A stretch of DNA of 64,000 nucleotides. Source: Streptomyces sp. NBC_00370. GTDB lineage: Bacteria > Actinomycetota > Actinomycetes > Streptomycetales > Streptomycetaceae. This document shows, in pieces, positions 1 to 8,162 of this stretch (positions within the stretch are counted from its first letter, which is position 1; the number at the start of each line of letters is the position of its first letter). The notes under the pieces are model-generated. The model had not been told where the DNA came from. It searched no databases and was given only the letters and a program-made list of their open reading frames with translations. The translations under genes and the position numbers were made by a program. The stretch is from assembly GCF_036084755.1 (NCBI RefSeq), contig NZ_CP107968.1, positions 186,001-250,000 on the forward strand. The letters are read 5' to 3'.

Positions 1-257
1 CGCACCCGCGGGGATACTCGTCACGTCGGAGTCACTGACAATCGATCATCTTCGCTATTCATGCTCAGCAGCAAAGCTTGTCTGCCGGTTTGGGAATCAG
101 TTGATGATCACTGGGCCTCGGAATGTTCACGAAAGACCGCGTCAGCGCATGAACCAGCGCCGGCTCGGCCGCCGGCTCCGGTGTCAGGGGACACGTTGGC
201 GCCCCGGAAAGACGCTCGCCGCCTGCCGTCTAACCTCTCCTCTTGAGGGGTGGGATT
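1..257. other. No gene seen at left edge
   Basis: No reading frame here shows a recognisable family or a convincing ribosome binding site. The only feature is a purine-rich stretch (GAGGGG, 245-250) that serves the gene starting at 258. Confidence 0.5.
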
Positions 258-683
258 ATGGAAAAGTCGATCTTGGCTCAGTCCATCAGGTACTCCGCTA
301 TGTGCCAGGGGTGCGGTGCCGAGGCGGAGTGGTGCGGTGTTCAGGCGCTGGTGGGCGAGGCACTGCGGTGGGATGTTGAGTTGACGTGTCCGGACTGCGG
401 GTTTGCCCTGGCTGTTTGTGGTGGTGATCTGCCGGAGGAACTGCGTGGCCGACTGCTCTCCGAGCAAGGGCGGGCAAGGTTGCGGGTAGCCCCGCCGATG
501 AGGAACGCCGCCATCATGCGGGTGCTGCGGGCGGAACTCGGGATCGGCCTGGACGGCGTCCGGGCCGTGCTGGAGCAGATCCTGGCCGGACAGTACTCAG
601 GGACTATGCCCGAGATGGAGCTCCTGGCGCGGAAGCTGCGGGCCTCAGGCATCGAAGCGGCCGCTTCACGCGCGGTGGATTGA
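258..683 (+). CDS. Hypothetical protein with putative zinc-ribbon
   Basis: A 141-residue soluble protein of unknown function. The N-terminal third has a CQGC pair (residues ~16-19) followed about 30 residues later by CPDC, spacing expected of a treble-clef or zinc-ribbon metal site. The C-terminal half is helical and leucine-rich, ending with a segment like the L7/L12-type 'LRAELGIGLDGVRAVL' helices seen in other actinobacterial small proteins. I chose ATG 258 because GAGGGG lies 7 bases upstream; an in-frame start at 243 has none. It stands alone, with a convergent SMI1-like gene downstream. Metal binding is inferred from cysteine spacing only. Confidence 0.7.
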   Translation: MEKSILAQSIRYSAMCQGCGAEAEWCGVQALVGEALRWDVELTCPDCGFALAVCGGDLPEELRGRLLSEQGRARLRVAPPMRNAAIMRVLRAELGIGLDGVRAVLEQILAGQYSGTMPEMELLARKLRASGIEAAASRAVD

Positions 684-883
684 GTGAACCTGCCGGGCGA
701 AGCGACTGGGGTCCGCGAGGACGGGCGGCCCACGCGGCAGGCCGTGGCAGGGATCAGCCGGCCTCGGCTGCCTCCTCGCCGCGGGCTCGGGTGCTGGCCA
801 GATCTCCAACGTCCGGCCGGCCAGCGCCTTTCGTTCCCGCCGCAGAATGCGAAAACCGGGCGTTCGACCGGCTCCACGGCCGC

Positions 884-1378
884 TCACTCGAACCGGCTGA
901 GAGGCTGAAGGCCCTCCACGAATGCCCGGAAGTCGGCCGCGAGCGGCAGTTCTGCGCCGGAGTCGGTGTCGAACCAGGTCACCGACGGTTCCCCCAACGC
1001 GCTGTAGGCCCGGTAGTCGAGACCGATCCAGTAATGACCGTCACCGGACAGCAGCACGACTGGAGACGGCAGACCCCACTCCTCCACCAGGTACGGCGTG
1101 TCCAACAGCGACAAGCCGTGCCCGCCGGTGCCGATCCCCATCAACTCGGTGAACGGGATGTGGTCCTCGCTCCACGAGGTTGGCTGATGGGTCGGAAAGG
1201 CATCCCGGTCGGCCGTGACACCGCCGCCGTTTTGCACACGCAAAAGGTCGAGCAGCGATTCGGGGAGTCGCAGCCCGAGGACGCGCTCCGCGTCGGCGAC
1301 GGTCGCCTGGGTCAAGGCGGGCTGAACACCGTAGGTGTGTCCGCTCCAGAAGGACGCCTTGATCTCATCAAACTTCAT
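884..1378 (-). CDS. SMI1/KNR4 (SUKH) family protein
   Basis: A 164-residue soluble protein of the SMI1/KNR4 (SUKH) superfamily. The family signature is visible: an N-terminal helix, 'LGLRLPESLLDLLRVQNGG' (residues ~30-48), a central 'PFTELMGIG' segment and a Trp/Phe-rich C-terminus. SUKH proteins often act as immunity proteins to polymorphic toxins in bacteria; no toxin is visible here, so that role is inference. The start at 1378 overlaps the 3' end of the upstream gene by 11 bases, indicating translational coupling. A longer start at 1420 would lie deeper inside the neighbour. Confidence 0.8.
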   Translation of the reverse strand: MKFDEIKASFWSGHTYGVQPALTQATVADAERVLGLRLPESLLDLLRVQNGGGVTADRDAFPTHQPTSWSEDHIPFTELMGIGTGGHGLSLLDTPYLVEEWGLPSPVVLLSGDGHYWIGLDYRAYSALGEPSVTWFDTDSGAELPLAADFRAFVEGLQPLSRFE

Positions 1379-1919
1379 CGGCTCCTCCACTCGGACCGTC
1401 GCGGCGAACCAACTGATCAAGCTCTTCAGCGGAGTCGGCGGCGAGGCGGTAGATGCCCTGGAGGCTCACCGAGCGAGTCAGCCGCCCGTCCTCGACGTAC
1501 TTGAGCAGGCGCTCGCCACGACGAGATGTGAACGTCAGCCGCTCCAGAGGGTCCCCGGGGACGGCCGTGACGAAGGTGAGCGGGGCACCTGGCGGTCCGA
1601 CAAGCACTTCAGTGACACATCCAGCCTTGAGCGGGCGCCAGTCCAGCAACTTCACGTAGTCATCATCGGGAAGCACCGATCCGACGTTCTCGTAGGGAAC
1701 GATGTGAGCTACCTCCAACATCCCCAGCACATGGAGGCGGGTGCGGTGCACACGCACCGGGTAGATGCGGTCGCCAGGCTGCACCCCCGCGCGCTGGAAG
1801 CTCGGCAACGACTGGTGCGGCCCGCCGAACAGCATCGTCAGTCGCTGACCGGCATAGCCAGACCGCTCAAGCTCTCGGCACAAGTCGTTGGTCCACAACG
1901 TCGTATATGCGTTCGACAC
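1368..1919 (-). CDS. Hypothetical protein coupled to SMI1-like gene
   Basis: A conserved-looking soluble protein of about 183 residues that I cannot place in a named family. Its first half, with 'RAGVQPGDRIYPVRVHRTRLHVLG', resembles the beta-barrel entry of EVE/ASCH-like domains, but this is only a visual similarity. The stop overlaps the start of the SMI1-like gene by 11 bases, so the two are probably translated together and may act as a pair. GTG at 1919 was chosen because conserved sequence begins there; GTG at 1952 is possible and would add 11 residues. Confidence 0.65.
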   Translation of the reverse strand: MSNAYTTLWTNDLCRELERSGYAGQRLTMLFGGPHQSLPSFQRAGVQPGDRIYPVRVHRTRLHVLGMLEVAHIVPYENVGSVLPDDDYVKLLDWRPLKAGCVTEVLVGPPGAPLTFVTAVPGDPLERLTFTSRRGERLLKYVEDGRLTRSVSLQGIYRLAADSAEELDQLVRRDGPSGGADEV

Positions 1920-1996
1920 GCCGGCACGGTAGCCGTGCCCTCTGACAGGCACCGTGCCGGGAGCCGATGTCAGTACGTGGTGGCATGCTCGCGGCC

Positions 1997-2533
1997 ATGA
2001 ACAAGGAGCATTTCTGGATGTTGATCGAGAAAGCCCGTGAACACGTACCTGACACCAGGGGCGGTTCCAATATCGCCGACTGTGCCTCCGCGTTGCTTGC
2101 TCGCCGCTCAGTCCAAGAGATCACCGCGACACAGCAGACCCTGTGGGATCTCATGGCCGACTCCTACCAGAACCGGCTGTGGGCTGCCGCCTATGTCGTC
2201 AACGGCGGCTGCTCGGACGACGGCTTCGAGTACTTCCGAGGCTGGCTGATCGCACAAGGACGTACGACATTCGAGCGCGTCCTTGCAGCCCCCGACACAC
2301 TTGCCGAAATCTCCCACGTCCGCACTGCCGCGGCTGAGGGCACCGACCTCGACTGCGAAGACATGCTGAGCATCGTCTGGAACGCACACCAGAAGGCCAC
2401 CGGCCAGGAACTCCCCGCCGATGCCTTCACCATCCGGTACCCGGACCTGGACCCTGCCTGGGACTTCGATTTTGACGACCGTGAAGAGATGGCTCGTAGG
2501 CTTCCCGCCTTGACCGCGCTGTATTCGTACTGA
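1997..2533 (+). CDS. DUF4240 domain protein
   Basis: A 178-residue soluble protein matching DUF4240: it opens with 'MNKEHFWMLIEKAR', has the central 'LWAAAYVVNGGCSDDGFEYFRGWLI' type segment (residues ~60-85) and 'AQGRTTFERVLAAPDTLAEI'. DUF4240 proteins occur among polymorphic-toxin immunity genes and have no known enzymatic activity. ATG 1997 is the residue where the family begins; an upstream in-frame ATG at 1967 would add ten unconserved residues. It is divergent from the coupled pair on the left and is followed by two further small genes in the same direction. Confidence 0.85.
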   Translation: MNKEHFWMLIEKAREHVPDTRGGSNIADCASALLARRSVQEITATQQTLWDLMADSYQNRLWAAAYVVNGGCSDDGFEYFRGWLIAQGRTTFERVLAAPDTLAEISHVRTAAAEGTDLDCEDMLSIVWNAHQKATGQELPADAFTIRYPDLDPAWDFDFDDREEMARRLPALTALYSY

Positions 2534-2623
2534 CAGCAGTCGGCAACATCCCGTGATGCCGATAGAGCCCAGCCTGAACTGCCCCACCGCAACTGCTACT
2601 CGAGTCCTATCCGGAAGGCCATC

Positions 2624-3028
2624 ATGAGCTGGGACGTGATCCTCCTTCGGCTGCCCGACGACGTCACCTCGGTGCAGGAGATTCCCGCCAACTACACCCC
2701 GGACCCGCTGGGCCGGCGACACGACGTACTCGCGGCTGTCACCCAGGCCGTTCCCGATGTTGATCTCTCGGACCCCGCGTGGGGCGAACTTTCCGGCCCC
2801 ACGTGGTCCATCGAGCTCAACATCGGCTCAGAAGACCCGGTGGACTCCGTCATGCTCCACATCCGAGGCTCCGGCGACGACGTGCTGACGCCCGTCCTCC
2901 ATCTCGCCCAGGCTCTGCGGTGCAAGGCACTCGACTGCGCCGAAGGGGACCTGATCACGCCGGGGCAGACGTCGGGCTGGCACGCTTTCCAGCAGTTCCG
3001 CGATCGAGTGGTGGGACCCTCCCCGTGA
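2624..3028 (+). CDS. Hypothetical small acidic protein
   Basis: A 134-residue acidic soluble protein, starting 'MSWDVILLRLPDD'. It alternates beta strands and helices ('WSIELNIGS', 'VMLHIRGSGDDVLTPVLHLAQALRCKALDC'), typical of small immunity-like proteins found near SMI1 or DUF4253 genes. It sits 90 bases after the DUF4240 gene and 32 bases before the DUF4253 gene, all on the + strand, suggesting one transcript. The family is not recognised and no motif suggests catalysis. Confidence 0.7.
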   Translation: MSWDVILLRLPDDVTSVQEIPANYTPDPLGRRHDVLAAVTQAVPDVDLSDPAWGELSGPTWSIELNIGSEDPVDSVMLHIRGSGDDVLTPVLHLAQALRCKALDCAEGDLITPGQTSGWHAFQQFRDRVVGPSP

Positions 3029-3060
3029 TACCTCCAGGTCACAGCGCCAGCATCAGCCCC

Positions 3061-3873
3061 ATGCATCCGGAAACCCGATTGGGCCTTGAAACGATGCTTC
3101 CGCCCGGTCGGATGGTCACGTCCGATGAGGGCGACGGAGATGTACAACCCCTATGGCTCAGTGACGGGCCGGCCACGGCCGAGCTGTGGACGCGGATGCA
3201 CGCCGAACACGTGCGCTCCGGCCTGTGGCCGCTGCTGCTCGACTCGTTGGATCCGAGCGACAGCGGATTCCGCCCATGGGGATCCGGGGAGGTCTTCCCC
3301 GAGCAGATGTCCTCCCCGGCAAGCCACGACCCTGCCGACCTCCTCGCCCAGTGGTGGACGACCTACACAGCCGTCGACGAAGACGACGACATGCTCGACA
3401 CCGACAGGCGCCTGGCCGTCACGGCCCCCTTCGGGCAGACCTGGCCCGGTCTCGCGTCCAGTCGGGAAACGACAACGAACCCCGATCAACTGGCCGCCGA
3501 ATTCGCGCAGGCGTTCCTCGCTGACCTCCCCCAGACGCGCCTGGGGCTTGTCGCCGCCGTATCCGGTGCCGAGGCGCTGACGGCCGCGGGCTGGACCGGC
3601 CCCTGCAACTACGACAATGACACCGCGAAGTTCTCAGCGGTCGTCCGAGATTGGGAGCACCGGTTCGGTGCTCGTGTCGTAGCGGTCGGCTTCTCCACGC
3701 TGCACCTCAGCGTCGCCTCGCCTCCCGTGGACGAGCACGAAGCTCTCCTGGTCGCGGCCGAGCACTTCGCCTTCTGCCCGGACAACATCTGGCAGGGCAG
3801 CAGGCCGTACACACTGGCCGCATACGCCGAGCGGATCACCGGTGCCCACCACTGGGACTTCTGGTGGGACTGA
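3061..3873 (+). CDS. DUF4253 domain protein
   Basis: A 270-residue soluble protein whose last ~110 residues match DUF4253: 'WEHRFGARVVAVGFSTLHLSV', then 'EHEALLVAAEHFAFCPDN' and the terminal 'HHWDFWWD'. The N-terminal half ('RLGLETMLPPGRMV') is typical of the streptomycete members. The frame is open far upstream (to 2779) through the preceding gene, but conservation starts at ATG 3061. Function is unknown; the domain is frequently found in immunity-gene clusters, which fits the neighbours. Confidence 0.8.
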   Translation: MHPETRLGLETMLPPGRMVTSDEGDGDVQPLWLSDGPATAELWTRMHAEHVRSGLWPLLLDSLDPSDSGFRPWGSGEVFPEQMSSPASHDPADLLAQWWTTYTAVDEDDDMLDTDRRLAVTAPFGQTWPGLASSRETTTNPDQLAAEFAQAFLADLPQTRLGLVAAVSGAEALTAAGWTGPCNYDNDTAKFSAVVRDWEHRFGARVVAVGFSTLHLSVASPPVDEHEALLVAAEHFAFCPDNIWQGSRPYTLAAYAERITGAHHWDFWWD

Positions 3874-3931
3874 CCCGCTACCCGGAAGACGATCGACCGG
3901 GAAGTGACCTTCAGAGTGCCGTGCTGGTTTG

Positions 3932-4327
3932 TCAGGCGACAGACAGTCTGTGCCACCAGTGACTGCAGCCGCCGGAGCAGAAGCGCTCGCGGCGCCGTCC
4001 GTCGGCGACCGCGAGCACCGCGATCAGCAGCCGGAACGCCTTACGACGTTCGTCGAGAGGCGCGAGACCGGCGATCTTTCCCAATTGCTCGTCTGTCCGG
4101 CCTCGTGAGATCAGCACTGCGGGTGTGTGCGTCGGGCGCAGCCCGGCCCGGCGGATGCTCTCTGGTGCGTCCTCGATGACTGCGCGCGCCTGGACGCAGT
4201 GATGGCGCAGAAACAGCAGCACCTCGGACTGCTCTTCCCGACCGAGGCCGTCGAACCATCCGATGCCCTCTGCCATCGGACGCAGCCCCTGCGCGAGCTG
4301 GTTGATCAGGACACAACGTTCGTTCAC
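3932..4327 (-). CDS. DUF5958 family protein
   Basis: A 131-residue protein of the actinobacterial DUF5958 family. It opens 'MNERCVLINQLAQGLRPM', contains 'GIGWFDGL', 'LRHHCVQARA', 'GLRPTHTPAVLI' and ends with 'ERFCSGGCSHWWHRLS', the conserved Cys/His-rich tail. A paralogue at 31518-31949 shares the same order of blocks. The final CxxxCxHxWH pattern could bind a metal, which is inference. The function of the family is unknown. It is convergent with the DUF4253 gene. Confidence 0.8.
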   Translation of the reverse strand: MNERCVLINQLAQGLRPMAEGIGWFDGLGREEQSEVLLFLRHHCVQARAVIEDAPESIRRAGLRPTHTPAVLISRGRTDEQLGKIAGLAPLDERRKAFRLLIAVLAVADGRRRERFCSGGCSHWWHRLSVA

Positions 4328-5082
4328 GACTGCCTTCCGTGGGATAGACGCCGCTCGCAGCGGTGATCAGGATTCCAAGCAGCACCGCCAGATCGGCCGC
4401 GCCTTCTGCGTCGTCGGCCCTCGGCGTCCGTGTCTACTTCATCCATGTCCGCGTCCTGCCACCCGACACCACCGCCAGCAAAGCTGGCTAAGCCACCCGC
4501 GTCACCCTCACCCGAAACGACCTCATCAACCCCGACACCACCTGCCCCGCCCCAACCAAGGAGCAGCTCAATGGAATTCCGGGCCGCGCGACAAGCCACC
4601 TACCCTCGCCCGACGACGAGCCGCCGTCCCCTTCGCCATGCTCCAAGACGGCACCTTCTACGAGCCCCACCCGCCCCATCACCTTGACCAACACCATTGG
4701 GGGCACATTACCTACTGGGTAGCGCCGCAATGGGGCGCGCGGCCTTCGGAGTTGGCTTGGCTTTCTTCCCCTGTCGCTTCCATGTCTTGGGGCATGGCGG
4801 GACCCCTGCTGCGTGCGTACGGCGCCACGAACCGCATCCCGGGCTGGCACATACGGGCCTGTCCTGCGGTGCGGATCACTCGATGCCTCGGTCAACTTCG
4901 CCCCGCCCGGCTCCGACCGGAGCGTCGTACAGCCGAAGCCCTTGCCCCGGCCTCAACCGTTTCCGTTCGGGGAACGGTCACCGTGACCGTTCCCCGAACG
5001 GTCACGCGACGCTCGCATGCGTAGCGTCGGCAGACGGCGGGCGTGCGCCGTCTGCCGGGGGGGGTGCGGGCGGTGGGTGGTT
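4328..5082. other. Gene-free stretch with hairpin
   Basis: No reading frame is supported across 755 bases; the overlapping frames are rich in Arg, Pro and Ala and look like GC-driven noise or long-decayed coding DNA. The only defined structure is the hairpin at 4963-5001. Confidence 0.5.
4963..5001 (-). terminator. Perfect 19-bp-arm inverted repeat
   Basis: Arms 4963-4981 and 4983-5001 are exact complements around a single C. The core GAACGGTCAC occurs a third time at 4997-5006. It lies about 80 bases past the stop of the carbon-nitrogen hydrolase gene, so it probably ends that transcript. No T-tract follows, as is common in streptomycetes. A protein-binding site is the alternative. Confidence 0.6.
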
Positions 5083-6018
5083 TCAGCGGGCGGGTTGCAG
5101 GGTGGGGTTGAGGGCGAGGCGGTTGTCGGAGGGGTGGTGGCCTTCGGGGCTGAAGGGCGGGACGGCGGCGGGGAGACAGTCCGCGATGAGCAGGCAGTCA
5201 TGGTGGCGGTCCTCGGCGGTGGCGGCGATCAGAGGTTCGCCGTCGGGGGCCCAGATCCCGGAGTTGCCCTGGTACTGCCAGGCCCCGGCGGGGACCTGTT
5301 CCCAGCCGCGGCGGTTGGCGTAGGCGATGAACAGACGCCAGATGGCGGCCATGGCGGGGATGATGTGGCGGGTAGCGTCCTGGTAGGGGACCTGGCTCAT
5401 GGTGCCGTCGGCCAGACGGAAGTGCCCGTCGGCGGCGGTGGGCCCGAGCACGACCTGGGCGCCGCGTGCGGCCAGGTGCTGATACAGCGGCGGGAACTCG
5501 CACTCGTAGCAGTTGAGCACGCCCACCCCGATGCCGTTCAGACTGACCACGGGCGGCAGGTCCTGTCCGAAGGAGTAGTTGCGCCGCTCGGCGGCCCCGT
5601 ACAGATGGGTCTTGCGGTAGTTCGCCACCACCAGCCCGTCCGCGGCGATGATGCTGATCGAGTCGTAGAACGCATTCCCCTCGCGTTCGGGGTAGGGCAG
5701 GACCACGGCCAGGGCGTTCTCCTTGGCCGCCAGCCGCGCTCGCTCGACCGAAGGGCCCTCACGGTGCTCGGCCAGCTCGCTGCACTGCTCGGGGCCGATC
5801 GCGTAGCCGGTGGTGTACTTCTCCGGGAAGACCACCACCTGACAGCCGTATTCCGCCGCCAGCGCGGTCACCTCCACCAGACGCTCCAGGTTCTGCCCCA
5901 CCGCCTGCCGGGTGCCGACCGGGCCCTGGCCCTGGTACAGCCCCACCCGCAGCCCTTCGCCGGCAGCGGGCGCATCGCGCGAGGCAGAGCGGAACACGAC
6001 ACGGACAGGCTGAGTCAT
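5083..6018 (-). CDS. Carbon-nitrogen hydrolase (nitrilase superfamily)
   Basis: A 311-residue cytosolic enzyme that would hydrolyse an amide or nitrile carbon-nitrogen bond. The catalytic triad of the superfamily is visible in order: Glu in 'VVFPEKYTTGY', Lys in 'NYRKTHLYG' and Cys in 'NCYECEFPP'. Length fits single-domain nitrilase-like amidases; the exact substrate cannot be read. ATG 6018 has GAGGG 11 bases upstream, while ATG 6036 has it directly abutting, so 6018 was chosen. It is monocistronic, with the hairpin 4963-5001 downstream. Confidence 0.85.
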   Translation of the reverse strand: MTQPVRVVFRSASRDAPAAGEGLRVGLYQGQGPVGTRQAVGQNLERLVEVTALAAEYGCQVVVFPEKYTTGYAIGPEQCSELAEHREGPSVERARLAAKENALAVVLPYPEREGNAFYDSISIIAADGLVVANYRKTHLYGAAERRNYSFGQDLPPVVSLNGIGVGVLNCYECEFPPLYQHLAARGAQVVLGPTAADGHFRLADGTMSQVPYQDATRHIIPAMAAIWRLFIAYANRRGWEQVPAGAWQYQGNSGIWAPDGEPLIAATAEDRHHDCLLIADCLPAAVPPFSPEGHHPSDNRLALNPTLQPAR

Positions 6019-6339
6019 CAACAGGACATCCCTCAATCAAGGACGGTCCGGACGACCGCCATCAGCAAGAACGACTCACCCCGCCGCCGGACACCAAGAT
6101 CCCCAGCCGGCCCGAATTCTTGACCGAGACAGCCACCGACCCCCGCAGACGGTGCGTATGCGGGCGCGGTCCGGGCTGCGCGCGGTGCCGCCGAGGTCGG
6201 GGCCGGGTCCGGCCGCTCCGACCGTGCAGCTCGAAGGCCGGGCAGTGCAGCGACCTTCCCGCCGCACTGCGGCACTACCAAGCGCGAAAGAGCCCCGACC
6301 GGACGGGGCTTGCCTTCGAAGGGTCGTCGCGACACGTGA

Positions 6340-6431
6340 TCACTGACGTGTGGTGGCGAGCAGTTTAGACAGACGCTCGGCTGGGGTTTCCCAGCCGAGC
6401 GTTTTGCGTGGGCGGCCGTTGAGTTCGGCGC
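6340..6431 (-). pseudogene. IS30 family transposase 3' fragment
   Basis: Read on the - strand, this codes for 'ELNGRPRKTLGWETPAERL' followed by a lysine/leucine tail and a TGA stop at 6340-6342. That is the standard C-terminus of IS30-type transposases. Only about 30 codons survive, cut off abruptly beside the end of the DinB gene. No terminal inverted repeat was found. Confidence 0.8.
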
Positions 6432-6456
6432 CCCCACCTCCCCGCACGCACTCAGC

Positions 6457-7050
6457 TCAGCTTGGCCTGGCCTGGGCCTCCTTCGCGGACGCCTCCAGCC
6501 TGTTCCAGTACTCCCGGTACCAGGCCTCGTCGCCGCCATCCATGTTGCTGTTCGTCTCCCGCAGGCCGGCCCTGCCGTCGATCAGCTCGCGGACGATGTC
6601 GGCGTGGCCGGCGTGCCGGTTCGTCTCGGCCGTCATATGCAGCATGATCCGCTGAAGCGTCACGTCGCCGTTGTCACCCCACCACGGGACGTGGCCCATC
6701 GCATCGAGCGGCAGCTCCTCGATCGTCGCGTCCGCGTGCGCCCAGGCGCGGTGGTAAAGGCCGAGGATATCCTCGCGCGCCTCGTCGGCGGGTGCCCACA
6801 TGTCCGAATTGGGCTCGGCCCCCTCCTCGTCCCAAGGGAGCGATTCGTTGTGCGGGCGGCCGAAGGTCGGGCCGAAGTACCCGAACTCGACGCTGGCGAG
6901 GTGCTTGACGAGACCGAGGATGTTGGTGCCGGTCGGCGTCAGAGGGCGGCGGCTGTCGTACTCGGACAATCCCTCCAGCTTCCAGATGATGGCCTCACGG
7001 GCCGCCTTGAGGTAGCCGTGCAGGTCCTCTTTAGGATCATTGGGGTTCAT
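6457..7050 (-). CDS. DinB family protein (DUF664)
   Basis: A 197-residue protein of the DinB/DUF664 four-helix superfamily, typical of mycothiol- or bacillithiol-dependent transferases. Family features: an opening 'LHGYLKAAREAIIWKLEGLSE', 'TNILGLVKHLASVEFGYFG' with a candidate metal His, and 'RIMLHMTAETNRHAGHADIVREL' with the other metal histidines. The three-His arrangement suggests a divalent-metal site; the thiol partner is inference. Its 3' end abuts an IS30 fragment, so downstream context was altered by insertion. Confidence 0.85.
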   Translation of the reverse strand: MNPNDPKEDLHGYLKAAREAIIWKLEGLSEYDSRRPLTPTGTNILGLVKHLASVEFGYFGPTFGRPHNESLPWDEEGAEPNSDMWAPADEAREDILGLYHRAWAHADATIEELPLDAMGHVPWWGDNGDVTLQRIMLHMTAETNRHAGHADIVRELIDGRAGLRETNSNMDGGDEAWYREYWNRLEASAKEAQARPS

Positions 7051-7471
7051 AAGGCCGAGTCTCGCATCACCTGCCGACCGCTCGCGCGGCCTCCCCGGCT
7101 ACGCAGAAGGCATCAGCTGGCGACGGGGCCGCCTACGCCGCGAGCCGGCCGGCCCAGGGTGAAGAACTCGCCGATGAGGCTCGGCTCGCACTGCTCGACT
7201 TGGATGGCGCGCAGCCGGAGTTGCGGGGACCCCTTCTCCGCCGGCACGAGGAGACGAGGGCGTGGCTCCCGGTCCCCGATCCCCCGAACGCTCATTGAGT
7301 TGTCCTGACTTGCCACGCCGCGACAGCGAAGCTCTCGTTCTCAAGGCCCGTTCGACGGCCCTCCCCTGGCGTCGCGTGGACGTGACGGGCAAGGCGGAGC
7401 ACCGGCTCGACAATCGCCTGAAGGCGCTCGCCGCCGACGTCCACGGTCTGGGTGACCACCCTGCCCCGGCT
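7051..7471. other. Gene-free stretch between DinB and TetR genes
   Basis: Short frames exist on both strands, such as a 67-codon - strand frame at 7113-7316, but none has a family signature or supported start. This may be decayed coding DNA. Confidence 0.4.
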
Positions 7472-8086
7472 TCAGCGCGGCGAGGCCTGGTACGAGATCG
7501 GTCCCTGCTGTAGGAGAGGGAGGGTGATGTCGTCGACGATCGCGCGGATGCGGGCTTGGCTGGGGGGTTCCAGGTGCATCAGCAGATCGTGGCGGATCAG
7601 GTCGAAGGGGAGGTCCTGGACGGCTGGGGGGATGTGAGTGAGGTCCAGTTCGCCGCGGTCGTTCGCGCGTTGGTAGATGGTGCGGACGCGGGTGAGCGCT
7701 TCGGGGTCCATGATCTTGGTACGGATCTGGGCGGGGGTGAGGCCGCTGTCGGCCAGGAAGCCGGAGAAGGTGGCGGCGGTGGCGATCGCGAGGAAGCCGG
7801 CCAGGGCTTGACTCGCGGCCGTCAGGTAGTCGAGTAGATCGGTGCGCAGGGCGCCGGTGTCGTCGACGGTGATCGGGTTGTCCTTGCGGTGGCGTTCGAA
7901 GACGGCGAGGACGAGTTCGTCCTTGTTGGACCAGCGGCGGTAGAGCACGGGTTCGCTCGTGCGGGCGCGGACGGCGACCGACTCCATCGTCAGGCGTGCG
8001 TACCCGGTCTCGCTCAACTCGTCCCAGGCGGCCGCGAGGAGAGCGGTTTCGAGCTCAGCGCCGTACCGGCGGCGGGGTGGGGTCAC
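7472..8086 (-). CDS. TetR family repressor of flavin monooxygenase
   Basis: A 204-residue TetR regulator. The N-terminal helix-turn-helix is clear: 'LLAAAWDELSETGYARLTMESVAVRARTSEPVLYRRWSNKDEL' spans residues ~12-54 (shown in the family as helix 1 to helix 4). The C-terminal ligand domain matches the TetR type with 'FLADSGLTPAQIRTKI'. GTG 8086 was chosen because the helical domain starts shortly after; the longer frame runs into the operator region. It is divergent from the monooxygenase at 8163, with two matching palindromes between them, so autoregulation and control of the enzyme are likely. Confidence 0.85.
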   Translation of the reverse strand: MTPPRRRYGAELETALLAAAWDELSETGYARLTMESVAVRARTSEPVLYRRWSNKDELVLAVFERHRKDNPITVDDTGALRTDLLDYLTAASQALAGFLAIATAATFSGFLADSGLTPAQIRTKIMDPEALTRVRTIYQRANDRGELDLTHIPPAVQDLPFDLIRHDLLMHLEPPSQARIRAIVDDITLPLLQQGPISYQASPR

Positions 8087-8096
8087 CCACTCACCA

Positions 8097-8148
8097 TAGA
8101 AAGGTTTGCCTTTCTTGACAACCCGGAGTAGAAAGGAATTGCTTTCTA
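8097..8148. promoter_or_regulatory. Twin TetR-type operators
   Basis: Two copies of TAGAAAG-N6-CTTTCT(T/A) lie at 8097-8116 and 8129-8148. Their centres are 32 bases apart, about three helical turns, between the divergent regulator and monooxygenase genes. Binding by the adjacent TetR protein is inferred from position and symmetry. Confidence 0.8.
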
Positions 8149-8162
8149 GAGAGGTGATCGTG

